A stretch of 64,000 nt of DNA from Stropharia rugosoannulata (taxonomy: Eukaryota > Basidiomycota > Agaricomycetes > Agaricales > Strophariaceae), in contig JANCIK010000004.1 in NCBI GenBank assembly GCA_028532985.1, positions 3,658,001-3,722,000 of the forward strand. Reading direction: 5' to 3'. Under the pieces are notes generated by a model. That model was not told the origin of the DNA. It did no database searches and saw nothing but the letters and a program-made list of their open reading frames with translations. The translations under genes were made by a program, and so were the position numbers. Shown here in pieces: positions 33,336 to 46,600 of the stretch (the stretch's first letter is position 1; every line of letters begins with the position of its first letter).

Positions 33336-36300
33336 ATTTGGTGCTTTAGGAAGCTGCCCTCGATGACGTCGACAACTTGCCACGTCTATTTTCCCCGCCA
33401 AATTCTTTGGCAGGCACCTGCCCACCTCGTTTCCCCGTCAAATCCCTCGGTTCGATCTCTGCCTTGCATGCCTCCCGTCCGCCTCCCTTGGCATGCCCTC
33501 CCTTTGCGCATCCCGTCTTGCCCCTTCCACGCCCCCCTCGCCCTCGCCCTCGCATCCGTCCTTCCCTGGCAGCTTCCATCCCGTCGTTCTGCCTCACTGC
33601 GCACGCGATAACAACGTCCTCTGCCCGTCCCGCCCTCTCGTCAACGACCGCAGCAGTCAATGCTCATATGTGCCAGCTGGCAGCAGCCCGCGTTCGATGG
33701 CCCGAGATTACGGAGCGCAGAGTGGTTACTAGCGAAGGTCAAATACTGACTGTACGCATGGGGTCGTGCGCGAACGACGCACGTAGAATCAAAGTGTGCC
33801 CTGCAATGCCCGTCTCTCAAACGGCTTCCCGCGCGCTCTGCGAACATCTTTGCATGCAGACGGCCCCCTGCTCTCTACATGCGCTGCGACGCAAATCACT
33901 ACAGAAACGGCCGTTCGCGATGGAACAACGCTCCGTGCAAGGTCTGCGCATATGCTTGCCAAGGGGACCGTACGCGCGGAGAGCTTCTACACCCAGACAA
34001 CGCAGCATGCGCGACATACGCGAGTGGATCGCAGCGCGCATGTCTTCCAACAACCCCAACGCCAGATGCAAGCGAATCTGCACGCTTCCATAGCAAACGT
34101 ACCACAGCTTCAACTTACTAAAAAAACCGTAACAGCAGACTGCGCGCACCACCTTCACAGCGCACGCTCTCAGAGTCCGGACGCAGATCCGTAGCCTGGA
34201 CAACTTTACGCATGTTAGTCAGTCATTCAACCGCAGCCGCAAGCTTTACTTACCAACCCAACGACAACGCTTCAAATTCCAGGTCAGACCATGATTTGCG
34301 CGCGGATGCGAGGTTCGGGTGCGCCTGACTGCATTCGCCCAACACCCCATGGACCGTGCTTGCAGAGATCGGTTCCAAGACATGTCGCAGGACCGCAACG
34401 CACGTATGCTATCTTGACCAAACATAATCTACGCATGGCGGCCATGCAATGCAAGGGCAAATACAAAGTCCTCGGGATAGATGACATCCTGTAGTATCCA
34501 ACAGGTGAGTACCACAAGCCAGGTAGACAGAAATATTACTTACAACCTTTACCAAAGTGCGGACAAGATTTGCAGAGAGGAATACGGTGCTCCCGCTCGC
34601 CGCGGGGCCTCACCTTTATTCATTGATTCTACATAAAGTAGGTTCATCAGCGCATGTAAGACGGCGACTCCCTGGCACGACGTACCTCTGAGTTGTGCAG
34701 TACGAGGCCACATCAACTGCGCTTCACAAAACTACTCTGGGGCATACAGTATTCATAAAGCTCGGCAGCGTCTGAGCGCAGGATGAGGCGCACAGTCGAG
34801 GTACGCTTCGCTCATTCATTGCCCTGGTTGTTTGAGTAACAAAGAAACAGGTGCCGCTGTTAATAATGTTTGTTAGGGCATGTAAGGAAAGAAAGGTCGC
34901 GCGCGACTTACCCCTCACGCGCGCGGACGGTCACGGACAACGACGACGCCACGGGTGACGGCGTGCGGCCTTCGGACGGATGCACGCGGGTGTACTGACA
35001 TCCGGGGTCGTTGTAACAAGACCAGTCCTGGGGCGTATCGACAGAGGTGCAACTAGAAGTACGGTAAGGAGTACCATGTATCCGGCCTAGTACAAGAGCT
35101 TCAACAATAATCTACCGCCCATATGATCTCTGCAAACTTACCTGCACGCACGCCGACACCAACGAGTAATACCGACATTTACATTATACATGACATGTAG
35201 GCGGCATGCCGGAGTGACGGTGTACACTCGGTGTTACCCCCAGCATACGAGCTGAAGTTAAGGTCAGTCGGCCTGAACTACCAAGCGGAATGCGCTGCTA
35301 CTCACCGCAGGCAGCGAGCAACACTCTTCGCGCATTCCGGCGCCGTCTGAAAAGCACCGGGGATGCAGCCTGTCCATACTCTGACGTGGCGAACACCTCG
35401 TTCCCTGCAGAGCGTCGTCTGCATGTCGACTTTGCGTGGACAGCCGGGGTATGTTCCCTGTAAACTGGTCCACTCCGCCTCTGCCCAGGGCAGTGCCAAA
35501 CCCAACAGGTTCATTTACTCATGCAGGACGACAAGCACGCACGACTTACTGGACGTGCAGTGCAGCGAGGCCATGGTGCACCAACAACTACACCTCGGCC
35601 CTCCGCACACCGAGCGCCTAGTCCTCGTTGTAGACGATATCTTTCATTATACAAGGTAAGCAAATAGTTCAGACGAATAAAAACTTTGACACTTACTTAT
35701 AACTCTTTGCTTAGCGCGTACGAAATGTGCTCAGAGTGCCAGGCACCCGCTCGCCGCGGGGCCTTAAAAACGGTAATGTGGGGTATACAATGTTGAAACT
35801 CGCTATATTCAATATCCGAGGGCATCCGTAACGCTCCACATCTGAGTGCAGGATGAGGCGAACAGTCAAAGTACGACTCACGTTTATTCACCGCTCGTTT
35901 GAGTAACGAAGAAACTGGCAGGTTCAGTTGGTTAGTGCATGCGAGGAAAGTAAGGTCGCGCGTGCGCAACTTACCTCACTGGCCTCAACAGATTCGGGCG
36001 GGCGTAATGACATCAGAAGTCGTTGATACAAGATAGTTCCTGGGGCGGGTTTAGTAGTCACCCTGAATGATAACTGAACTGACCCACACGAACGACACGA
36101 TGGCGATGCCCCGCCAGTGACTCAGACTCCGGAGATTCCGTTATTTGAGCTGCAGAACTCAAGGTCAGTTAGTCTGTATTACGAAGAATGATATCATGAT
36201 ACTCACCGGGGATAGAAGGTAAAGAACTTACCTAGCCGGGTACGTAGTCGCATTCTATCGCGATTGCACGATGTTTCTGATAACGTTCTCATCTTTTATG

Positions 36301-39300
36301 TGCAGTGGTCCAGGACGACGATGGGATAGCTGAAGACTGGAAAAGCGGCACACAGCATGTCCATCAGCTCCAGTTCGATACACAAAACGAGGTCGAGCTC
36401 ACCTCTGGTCCAGAACGCCAGCAATGACGATGATGAAGAGGGTTGCGGCCAGCGTAGTTTCCGCGACGTAAGCGATGCAGGAGCCGACAAGGGTGCACTC
36501 AAGCCCAGTGCAGAAACACAGGTCAGTCAATAACACACAACATGATACTCTGGGACTTACCATTCTCCCTTTGCAACAACCACCGGATGACATTGTTGAT
36601 GTCCTTATCCGTTCGTCGGAGTTTCCAGTTATGGGGCATCTGCTCGTCGTTGCGGAGTTTTCTGCGCTCACTAGATAATGCGGATATCAGTGGCATGTCT
36701 GCCATGTCCGACAGATGTAACTGACCGCATGTTTAGACGGCGCTCAACGGTGAGTACGGCGCTTCTCTTGTTGGCCAAGAAGGAGGTGGGTGGGGCTTTC
36801 CGTACTCGTAGGCCGTGAGCATCGACGAGCAGGGCAACCCAGAAGAGGAGGTGGGTGGGAAGGGAGGCGAGGAGAGGAGAGGAGCGCTGATGAGCTCGAT
36901 GAGACTGGGGAATGACAGTAAGTACGGGGACCTTATATATATATATTTATGTACCTACCTGTGTACGTTACTCGAGTAGTAAATGAATATGATTAGCGTA
37001 CGGTGACCGAGATTATGAGACGTGATTTCAGGGTCCGCGTGTTCTAACTTAGCGGGTTCCCCGCTACCGTTCCCGTTCTCCCGTCAATGGGTCTCCGTTC
37101 GGCTGTCCTTCAACCATCGTGCAGTCATATACTCATACAATTGGAACGTAGAGTACTTCCACAGACCTTTTAGTAATACTCACTGTAGAGTAACAGAACT
37201 TTGAATTCAATAAATAATCAATAAAACATACAAATCTTTCTATTGGCATCCCACCTGTCGACTGCATCGCCCGTACAAGCTCAATTACAGGTATACACGG
37301 TACTCGGTTTACTATGTTACACGTCATAGCAGGCTAGTATTTACCGGAAACCGTGTATTCAATGTGAATACGCTGTTTCATTAGCACCAGGGTGCTTTGT
37401 ATGAACTACAACGGCCAGCAACCATCGGACTTCTAGCAGCATCACACAGCTGTTATGTTACGTTAATAATAGCGGGGGACAGTTAAATCACCGATGAGAG
37501 GCGAACATTGCCATTGCAATACGGAGAGGAATGCGGAGAGCGGGTGCAGGAGAGGAGAGCATCCTCTCGCCTTGCACATCCTGCACCCAGCGCACGAGCA
37601 AACTGACTACCATAAGAGGGTACCAGAGTATGGGTACACCTCCTGTAGACTTCAATTACCGCAGGAATGGCCATAATGTGCGGAGCGCAGAGGCGTAGCC
37701 TGCCCTGCCCCAACGCGCACATCTTCCAGTGCACTAAGAGCGGCCAGCGCACCAGCGCCGAGCCATCATCCACGTATATACGTCATTACATCATTCTTCG
37801 CAAGTTTCCGGGAGGTCTAGTACCTTTATTTCGAAAACGAACGAGAATGCAGAGAGGAGGAGATGGGGATCGTACTGACATGTCGCTCCCCTCTCTGCAT
37901 TGATCCAGTCCCCATGCTCTTGAATTAACATCTTACCATAACTCATTAGTAGTCAATGCATGTGTTTATTGGCGTGCGGAATTCACGATGCAGTGCGCGC
38001 GCTCGTTTACTTATGTAGATGGAGGTTTGTGTGAGTTAGTAAATTTTGGTTCCACACTTGATCTGTACCGCTCAAACTTTTACAGAACTCTTAAAAGGTC
38101 TGCTATTGATGTATGTATTAGGTACTCAGTGTGCGTAACAGCGAAAAAGTAGATTTGTTGACAATGCGTTGCGTGCCACAAGAGCATAAATCACAGGGCG
38201 TATACATACGCACGCAGCGCGCTCGCCCTTCCCATACACGCTTACTATATACAGTATATCCATAGCATCCCTGTAGCCATGATATTAACCCCCATTTTGA
38301 AATAATAGGTAAATATGGCGGAATGCACCGGATCGCACTGGATGTACGGCGTTGACAAACGCTTCTTCCAGTCCATTGTTCGCTGATGCGGTTGTTTCCG
38401 CTACCCATCGCTTATGTATATTTATAACTAAGTTCTAGAAAGCCTGTGTTTCAGGCTAGTTGTGGTAGAATCGGACCAGGAGAACAGGTTGGACCGTGGT
38501 ACAACATCTGTCTTTCCACGGTCTCTCTCAATTCTCCGGCTCACTTTGTACCATAACGTGCCTTTTATTATGTGAATATGATCAAGTGTCTGTATACTAT
38601 ATAACACATAACCAGTGATATTTGCGCGCTGTGGAGTGTATGCGTGCGTGCACGAAGATTTCATTCAACTCGTACGCACGCAGCGCGCACATACATTTCA
38701 GCCATGCTAGTCTAGAAATATAAATATTTCATGCCAATTATCAATGTACATTGCATCGCACGCGCGAGCGCACACACATGCTCGTTGTATATTCCAGTAA
38801 GTGTAGTTATTAGGCAAGTGTACAGGAAGCGTTTGGGAAGCGCACACATCTTATGGCACGTACACCAACCTGTGGTTTACCGGGCTACATCAAAGGGGGT
38901 TATGCAACACAGCTAGATCTATTTAGAGGACCGACTGTTCGGGGCTGGGAGCGATGAGACTTTGGATGCGCGGATACATCCCTGAGCGGCGGAGCGGAAG
39001 CGTGGCGTGTGTGTACGTACGTACATGACACGACATCCCTTGCTTATTACCATCATCACTAACGCCAGCTCACTCTCCCCGTCCTCTCTCTACAGTCCTT
39101 CAACTCAGGTAAGTAAGGCGTCTATCTGATGTGCGTCGTACTGTACTGACCACCTCTTCTGCCCCAGACACGCGGGGGACGCACCTACAACGAAACCGAG
39201 TTATTTCGCCGTCCCGCGAACGCTGTCTCAAGGCAAACGACATGCGAACTCACGGCATCTGCATGTAGGATTCTCGAGGCATTTCGAGCTCGATGTGTCT

Positions 39301-41100
39301 GGGGTCGATGCCCCGCGGCGAGCGACCAATACCCCCTAGGATGGAGCTGCCGGGCCAGGGAGGAGCAGCGCAGGGCGCTGCTCTGACCCATTCACAGAGC
39401 ATCCATCAATGCCCAGCTGCCCAGCGCTGCGGGATGGAGTACAAGATGCACGAGAGCACTGGCAGAAGGAGGTGAGTTCTTTGTGCTTCCAGTGAACGCT
39501 GTTTCACGACGTACCTGTACAGCAGGTACACCGTCCCCATGTGGGACACATTACGAGTACCACTGGTCGTCCGGGGTCGATGCCCCCGCGGCGAGCGGCA
39601 CACAGCCCCTCTAAACGACATCTAACAAGTGTGTGGAGGAGCAGCGCAGTGCGCTGCTCCGAGCAGACATATGCCCAAGGCTCACAAACACAGGTGAGTT
39701 ATTTGCACGGCCAGCAAACACTTTCTCACAGCATTATCACGCAGCGAAATCAAGTGACAGCGAATCAAGTGAGACCAGGCATATTCTAGACGGTTGAGGA
39801 CAACAGGACATCCCGGATGGATGCCTCCACGGCGAGCGGCGGTCGAACCCTCTTGAGAGGAGAAGAACAAGTGTGCGGGAGGGCGTTCCAATACTCAAAT
39901 TTGGTATTTGAGTTTCCGGCATACGCTCTCTTTGTGATCATCTATTAGAACCTTTGCAAGTGCATAACACAGTGAGTGATATACCTTCCTTGCGTCCCTT
40001 TGTGTTTCCCAACGTGTATTCACATACTCGGGATGTGTTACCGTGCACTTGTCGCTCAACAACTTCCGTTCAGCACTTGTACCAACAAAACCAAGCTACT
40101 TATATACTGCGCAACAAGTTCTTAACATGTGCAGCTGCCCAGAGGGCCGGGTTGATGCCCCGCGGCGAGCGGCGGTCGACGTCCCTAGCAAAGGATAACA
40201 TCTCAGACACATGTACAGGAGGACGTGCCGCATTCAAATCAGTTATTTGAGCTTCCCGCGACCGCCCTCCTTCAGACTTTCTTACTCTCAACAAGATCCC
40301 AGAGGTGCCTTTCGAGTGCAGAAATTGTGGTGCGTTGACTTGTATCTTTGTCTGTATCATTGCTAATATGTATTTATTCCCCCTGACTTCCTGTACACGC
40401 ATACCCCGAGTCTTGCCCGCAGTTATTACCACCCACATTATCTGTCAAGTTAGGAGATTCAGCGACTGTTGGAACTTTGTCTCCTGTGACCGCCGCCCGG
40501 AAACACTCTATACAACCTGAGCTAGGTTTATGTGTGTAAATATAGTAGTTTGTACACAAGAATACATTTATTTATCAATAAATTTCTTACTGTGTGATAC
40601 TGTGCATGTTCCCGAGCCCCTTGGTAAACGAGAACTCTACAATGTGGTGATGGCTGCGGTCCGCAGGGGACACTAGTGGCGGTTCGGTTGTGTGTTGTTC
40701 CCACACCCCTTGTCCTCCTACCACGTCGACATGCTGTCTGGTCGTTGTTCCCCTCTGCTTATTTCCTCTCGTTGTCTCCTCCTTCAACTGCCACTATCCC
40801 GTCCAGTTGTGCTGCAATCCCCTCCACTCGACATTCCCTATGCACTGACCTTGAACAAACACAAGAACACACCTCGAGAAATTCATACCAGGTGCGTGCT
40901 CTATTGCACCGGCAGACTTCTCCCCCCCACATGCCTTCGGGCGGGGAGAGGTTCTGTTGGTCTGTACTTGTCCGAGGGGGGACGTGGGAATCGGACGTAC
41001 CACTTTTTCAAAACTTTACCCCCGTTTAGTACTTTTCCCGCCTCTTTTAGTTAGTTTTCACCTCGCGTATCACCACTTCACGTGAGGTGGACACGAAATA
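33336..41100. repeat. Segment S, copy 2 (7.76 kb, no copia)
   Basis: Nearly identical to S copy 1 without the retrotransposon. Differences seen are mainly one-base or dinucleotide changes in homopolymers and short repeats, for example one G fewer at about 33962 and an added CA at about 38774. Confidence 0.9.
39190..40290 (+). repeat. Four-module array, S copy 2
   Basis: Same array as at 28890-29990, with cores at about 39301, 39573, 39814 and 40145. Confidence 0.7.
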
Positions 41101-42480
41101 TTTGCACACGGCTTCACCAGTATTCAACAATAGCTTGAGGCGGCCCCCAGTACTCTCCCGGACCCTATTGAGCACCATGTTCTCACCCAGCCCGCCCAAG
41201 ACAGGGACACCCTTCCTGCTTGCCTCCATCGCAACACCGAACATCGTGCGCCTCACCGTCCCGCCCACATTCAAATTCCCAACTATAGCCTTCCGCATGT
41301 CCTCCCAAACGACAGGGGAGCCCAGCATAATATGCGGGCGAAGCGCTGCGAGATCATTCGCGCAGCGCTTCACACCCGCATCAGTCAGCGTCTGCGCGCG
41401 GGCACAACCCACAGTCACTCCCGCATACAGCGCGCACAGCTGCACGACGTACTCCTCCGCACCCGCCGGCGAGCGGTACGCGAGGTACACGTCGCCCGCT
41501 GCGATGTGCGGTGCGAACATCGCGTTCACGGAGGTGACCGCGGCGAGTAGGTTGCCGTGCGTCAGCATCGCGCCCTTCGGGAGGCTCCCTGATGAGCCGG
41601 GGGTGTACATGATACACGCGAGGGTATCGCGCGATGGCCGGCGCTGGTGCGCCACGGACTCCATGCGCGCTTTGTTTTGGGAGCGCCCGCACGCCCGGAG
41701 ATCGTCGATATGGGTAAGGGTGATGTCGCTCCGTGTCCGTGCAATCGCCTTCAGACATGATGCGCTGCGAAGCCCGTCGTATATGATGTGCTTCAGCGCA
41801 GGGGTGCGTTCGACCGCGAGTGAGAGAGTAGGGAGGAGGTCTGTGTGCGTAAAGACAGCGACGCATTTGGGCTCCGCAAGGGAGTGAACCAGGTCATCGA
41901 CACGGACAGCATCGAATGTAGTTGCCATTGGGACGGATATCGACGCACACGCATGGTTCATAAGTTGCCAGGTTGGACTGAAGGCAGTTTCAGCAAAAAA
42001 TAATATTGCATACAGTTCAGTCTACCTTGTGTACGCGTAGATGTTCACGACATCCTCTTTCCCAATCCCGAGAGCCAAGAGGCCATTTCTGGCCTCCACA
42101 ACCGCATCCGCAAACTGCGTATATGTGATATATCGGTAGTCAGACATCTCGAGCAGCGTCCATCTTCTCGTCTCTGAAATTTCGCGCCCATCGATAAATA
42201 AGGAGAATTTTTTTGTTTCATGGTGCCTCTCGATAACGTCGCGGTACCCAAAGGCGCGCTGATCCGGAAAATAATTCCTAACAGAGTATGCAAGAATGTC
42301 CGGGATAGTTCTTATATTCGGATGAGGTCCTTCAAGCTGTTCCAAGGACGCATTTAATGTATTTTTCACTCCCGCTTGAGGAGAGCGTAGCCAGGCCGAA
42401 GTAACGTCTGCAGAGCGTCTTCCTAAAAAATCTGGAGGTATGGGGAGATGGCCAGTGATATGTTGGAGGTTACCCAGCAT
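41047..42480 (-). pseudogene. Truncated FAA copy 3
   Basis: Same structure and break point: exon 1 42026-42480, exon 2 41047-41977, 461 potential residues. Substitutions cluster at about 41340-41480, 41620-41695 and 42250-42360, including a Leu to Pro change (SPAGAEEY) and an Arg to Cys change (DLRACGRS). The frame is still open. Confidence 0.85.
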
Positions 42481-43656
42481 ATTGATCGAGGACGTCTGTG
42501 CAGTAGAAACGAAGTATACTGAGACTAGGTCAACGAAGATGTAGGCACAAATTTCCGCTCTATTGAGGCTGAGATTAGCACCCCGGTCTGGACGCCACAA
42601 AGGTATATGCGCGAGGAGCGGCCGCACTGCCGTTACAGTGATGCACACTCGGGCCACAGAGACGTCGTGAAATGCCTGCTATTGCCCTCATTATGGGATA
42701 GCGGCAACAAAGGTGAAGGTGGACAGAGTAGAAAGCCGTGTAGAATGGAGTGAATGGTGACATAGAAGGATTTTGCTCTTCCTGGGAAACAAGGCTGGGG
42801 TACCGGTGTGCTCTGACGTGAAAGGTTAATCGGTCCACAAATAGCAGACTACGGTAATCTAGACCTCACAGGATTCTTGAGAGTAGCGCATCAGCAGATA
42901 TCTTTCAGAGTCTGGTCATCCGTCGCAGTCAATGCAGAAAGACTTTCAGAGGTCGTTTCGCATTGAAGACCTAGACCTTGGAACAAAGGCTTACCTGAGC
43001 TGTTCGTGTACCAGTGCATAAGTCGAGTATAAACATACTGTCGAAAACGGCATCCGAGCCTGAGTTAAACGCTGTCAATCCGAGCCACTGACAATGATGT
43101 CCGGGATAGAGTCCCGGGAGCACAGCAAGAGCATTGCTGAGCATACATGCATTAGAGAACTAAGCTGGATCTAGTACCAGGTAGCCCATCCATGCCTATG
43201 ACTGATAACTTGAAGGGGCCAACACGATGTCCAAAAAGTCATGATGGCTTTCAGAAACCCAGTTTGTCCAACTCAAATTTAACAAACCCGAGAACATCCG
43301 GCTGGGATTGCCCGGATCTTTCAAAGTCAGCCACGCCGTGCATCGGCTCCTGCTACCAGCCGGTTCTTTTCAAACCCCGCTTACGGGTTCGTCAGAACCG
43401 CTTGATGAGATTTCGCTCTCCGCTCGTTGTTTGTCCCCCAAATGGCAAACAAACACTCCTCCCTAGCATGCAGCACGTGTAGAAATCTCATCAGCCCACC
43501 TACCGAACTGGTAGCGATTCTAGCTCAGTAGTAGTAGTACACTTATGCCATTCGCATATGTTTGGTGTAACCATTTATCTAAAGTATGTGCCTGGGACAC
43601 TGTTGCCGCGTTAGCACGGTGCCGCGCTCGCTGCAGCACCTCATCTCCAGGCTACT

Positions 43657-46600
43657 ATTTGGTGCTTTAGGAAGCTGCCCTCGATGACGTCGACAACTTG
43701 CCACGTCTATTTTCCCCGCCAAATTCTTTGGCAGGCACCTGCCCACCTCGTTTCCCCGTCAAATCCCTCGGTTCGATCTCTGCCTTGCATGCCTCCCGTC
43801 CGCCTCCCTTGGCATGCCCTCCCTTTGCGCATCCCGTCTTGCCCCTTCCACGCCCCCCTCGCCCTCGCCCTCGCATCCGTCCTTCCCTGGCAGCTTCCAT
43901 CCCGTCGTTCTGCCTCACTGCGCACGCGATAACAACGTCCTCTGCCCGTCCCGCCCTCTCGTCAACGACCGCAGCAGTCAATGCTCATATGTGCCAGCTG
44001 GCAGCAGCCCGCGTTCGATGGCCCGAGATTACGGAGCGCAGAGTGGTTACTAGCGAAGGTCAAATACTGACTGTACGCATGGGGTCGTGCGCGAACGACG
44101 CACGTAGAATCAAAGTGTGCCCTGCAATGCCCGTCTCTCAAACGGCTTCCCGCGCGCTCTGCGAACATCTTTGCATGCAGACGGCCCCCTGCTCTCTACA
44201 TGCGCTGCGACGCAAATCACTACAGAAACGGCCGTTCGCGATGGAACAACGCTCCGTGCAAGGTCTGCGCATATGCTTGCCAAGGGGGACCGTACGCGCG
44301 GAGAGCTTCTACACCCAGACAACGCAGCATGCGCGACATACGCGAGTGGATCGCAGCGCGCATGTCTTCCAACAACCCCAACGCCAGATGCAAGCGAATC
44401 TGCACGCTTCCATAGCAAACGTACCACAGCTTCAACTTACTAAAAACCGTAACAGCAGACTGCGCGCACCACCTTCACAGCGCACGCTCTCAGAGTCCGG
44501 ACGCAGATCCGTAGCCTGGACAACTTTACGCATGTTAGTCAGTCATTCAACCGCAGCCGCAAGCTTTACTTACCAACCCAACGACAACGCTTCAAATTCC
44601 AGGTCAGACCATGATTTGCGCGCGGATGCGAGGTTCGGGTGCGCCTGACTGCATTCGCCCAACACCCCATGGACCGTGCTTGCAGAGATCGGTTCCAAGA
44701 CATGTCGCAGGACCGCAACGCACGTATGCTATCTTGACCAAACATAATCTACGCATGGCGGCCATGCAATGCAAGGGCAAATACAAAGTCCTCGGGATAG
44801 ATGACATCCTGTAGTATCCAACAGGTGAGTACCACAAGCCAGGTAGACAGAAATATTACTTACAACCTTTACCAAAGTGCGGACAAGATTTGCAGAGAGG
44901 AATACGGTGCTCCCGCTCGCCGCGGGGCCTCACCTTTATTCATTGATTCTACATAAAGTAGGTTCATCAGCGCATGTAAGACGGCGACTCCCTGGCACGA
45001 CGTACCTCTGAGTTGTGCAGTACGAGGCCACATCAACTGCGCTTCACAAAACTACTCTGGGGCATACAGTATTCATAAAGCTCGGCAGCGTCTGAGCGCA
45101 GGATGAGGCGCACAGTCGAGGTACGCTTCGCTCATTCATTGCCCTGGTTGTTTGAGTAACAAAGAAACAGGTGCCGCTGTTAATAATGTTTGTTAGGGCA
45201 TGTAAGGAAAGAAAGGTCGCGCGCGACTTACCCCTCACGCGCGCGGACGGTCACGGACAACGACGACGCCACGGGTGACGGCGTGCGGCCTTCGGACGGA
45301 TGCACGCGGGTGTACTGACATCCGGGGTCGTTGTAACAAGACCAGTCCTGGGGCGTATCGACAGAGGTGCAACTAGAAGTACGGTAAGGAGTACCATGTA
45401 TCCGGCCTAGTACAAGAGCTTCAACAATAATCTACCGCCCATATGATCTCTGCAAACTTACCTGCACGCACGCCGACACCAACGAGTAATACCGACATTT
45501 ACATTATACATGACATGTAGGCGGCATGCCGGAGTGACGGTGTACACTCGGTGTTACCCCCAGCATACGAGCTGAAGTTAAGGTCAGTCGGCCTGAACTA
45601 CCAAGCGGAATGCGCTGCTACTCACCGCAGGCAGCGAGCAACACTCTTCGCGCATTCCGGCGCCGTCTGAAAAGCACCGGGGATGCAGCCTGTCCATACT
45701 CTGACGTGGCGAACACCTCGTTCCCTGCAGAGCGTCGTCTGCATGTCGACTTTGCGTGGACAGCCGGGGTATGTTCCTGTAAACTGGTCCACTCCGCCTC
45801 TGCCCAGGGCAGTGCCAAACCCAACAGGTTCATTTACTCATGCAGGACGACAAGCACGCACGACTTACTGGACGTGCAGTGCAGCGAGGCCATGGTGCAC
45901 CAACAACTACACCTCGGCCCTCCGCACACCGAGCGCCTAGTCCTCGTTGTAGACGATATCTTTCATTATACAAGGTAAGCAAATAGTTCAGACGAATAAA
46001 AACTTTGACACTTACTTATAACTCTTTGCTTAGCGCGTACGAAATGTGCTCAGAGTGCCAGGCACCCGCTCGCCGCGGGGCCTTAAAAACGGTAATGTGG
46101 GGTATACAATGTTGAAACTCGCTATATTCAATATCCGAGGGCATCCGTAACGCTCCACATCTGAGTGCAGGATGAGGCGAACAGTCAAAGTACGACTCAC
46201 GTTTATTCACCGCTCGTTTGAGTAACGAAGAAACTGGCAGGTTCAGTTGGTTAGTGCATGCGAGGAAAGTAAGGTCGCGCGTGCGCAACTTACCTCACTG
46301 GCCTCAACAGATTCGGGCGGGCGTAATGACATCAGAAGTCGTTGATACAAGATAGTTCCTGGGGCGGGTTTAGTAGTCACCCTGAATGATAACTGAACTG
46401 ACCCACACGAACGACACGATGGCGATGCCCCGCCAGTGACTCAGACTCCGGAGATTCCGTTATTTGAGCTGCAGAACTCAAGGTCAGTTAGTCTGTATTA
46501 CGAAGAATGATATCATGATACTCACCGGGGATAGAAGGTAAAGAACTTACCTAGCCGGGTACGTAGTCGCATTCTATCGCGATTGCACGATGTTTCTGAT

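Noticed and set aside
33336..41100. S as a Helitron that captured FAA sequence
   Set aside because: No TC start, no CTRR end, no Rep/helicase reading frame; the palindrome near the right end alone is not enough.
33336..41100. S as a terminal-inverted-repeat transposon
   Set aside because: The two ends of S show no inverted similarity, and no target duplication flanks the units.
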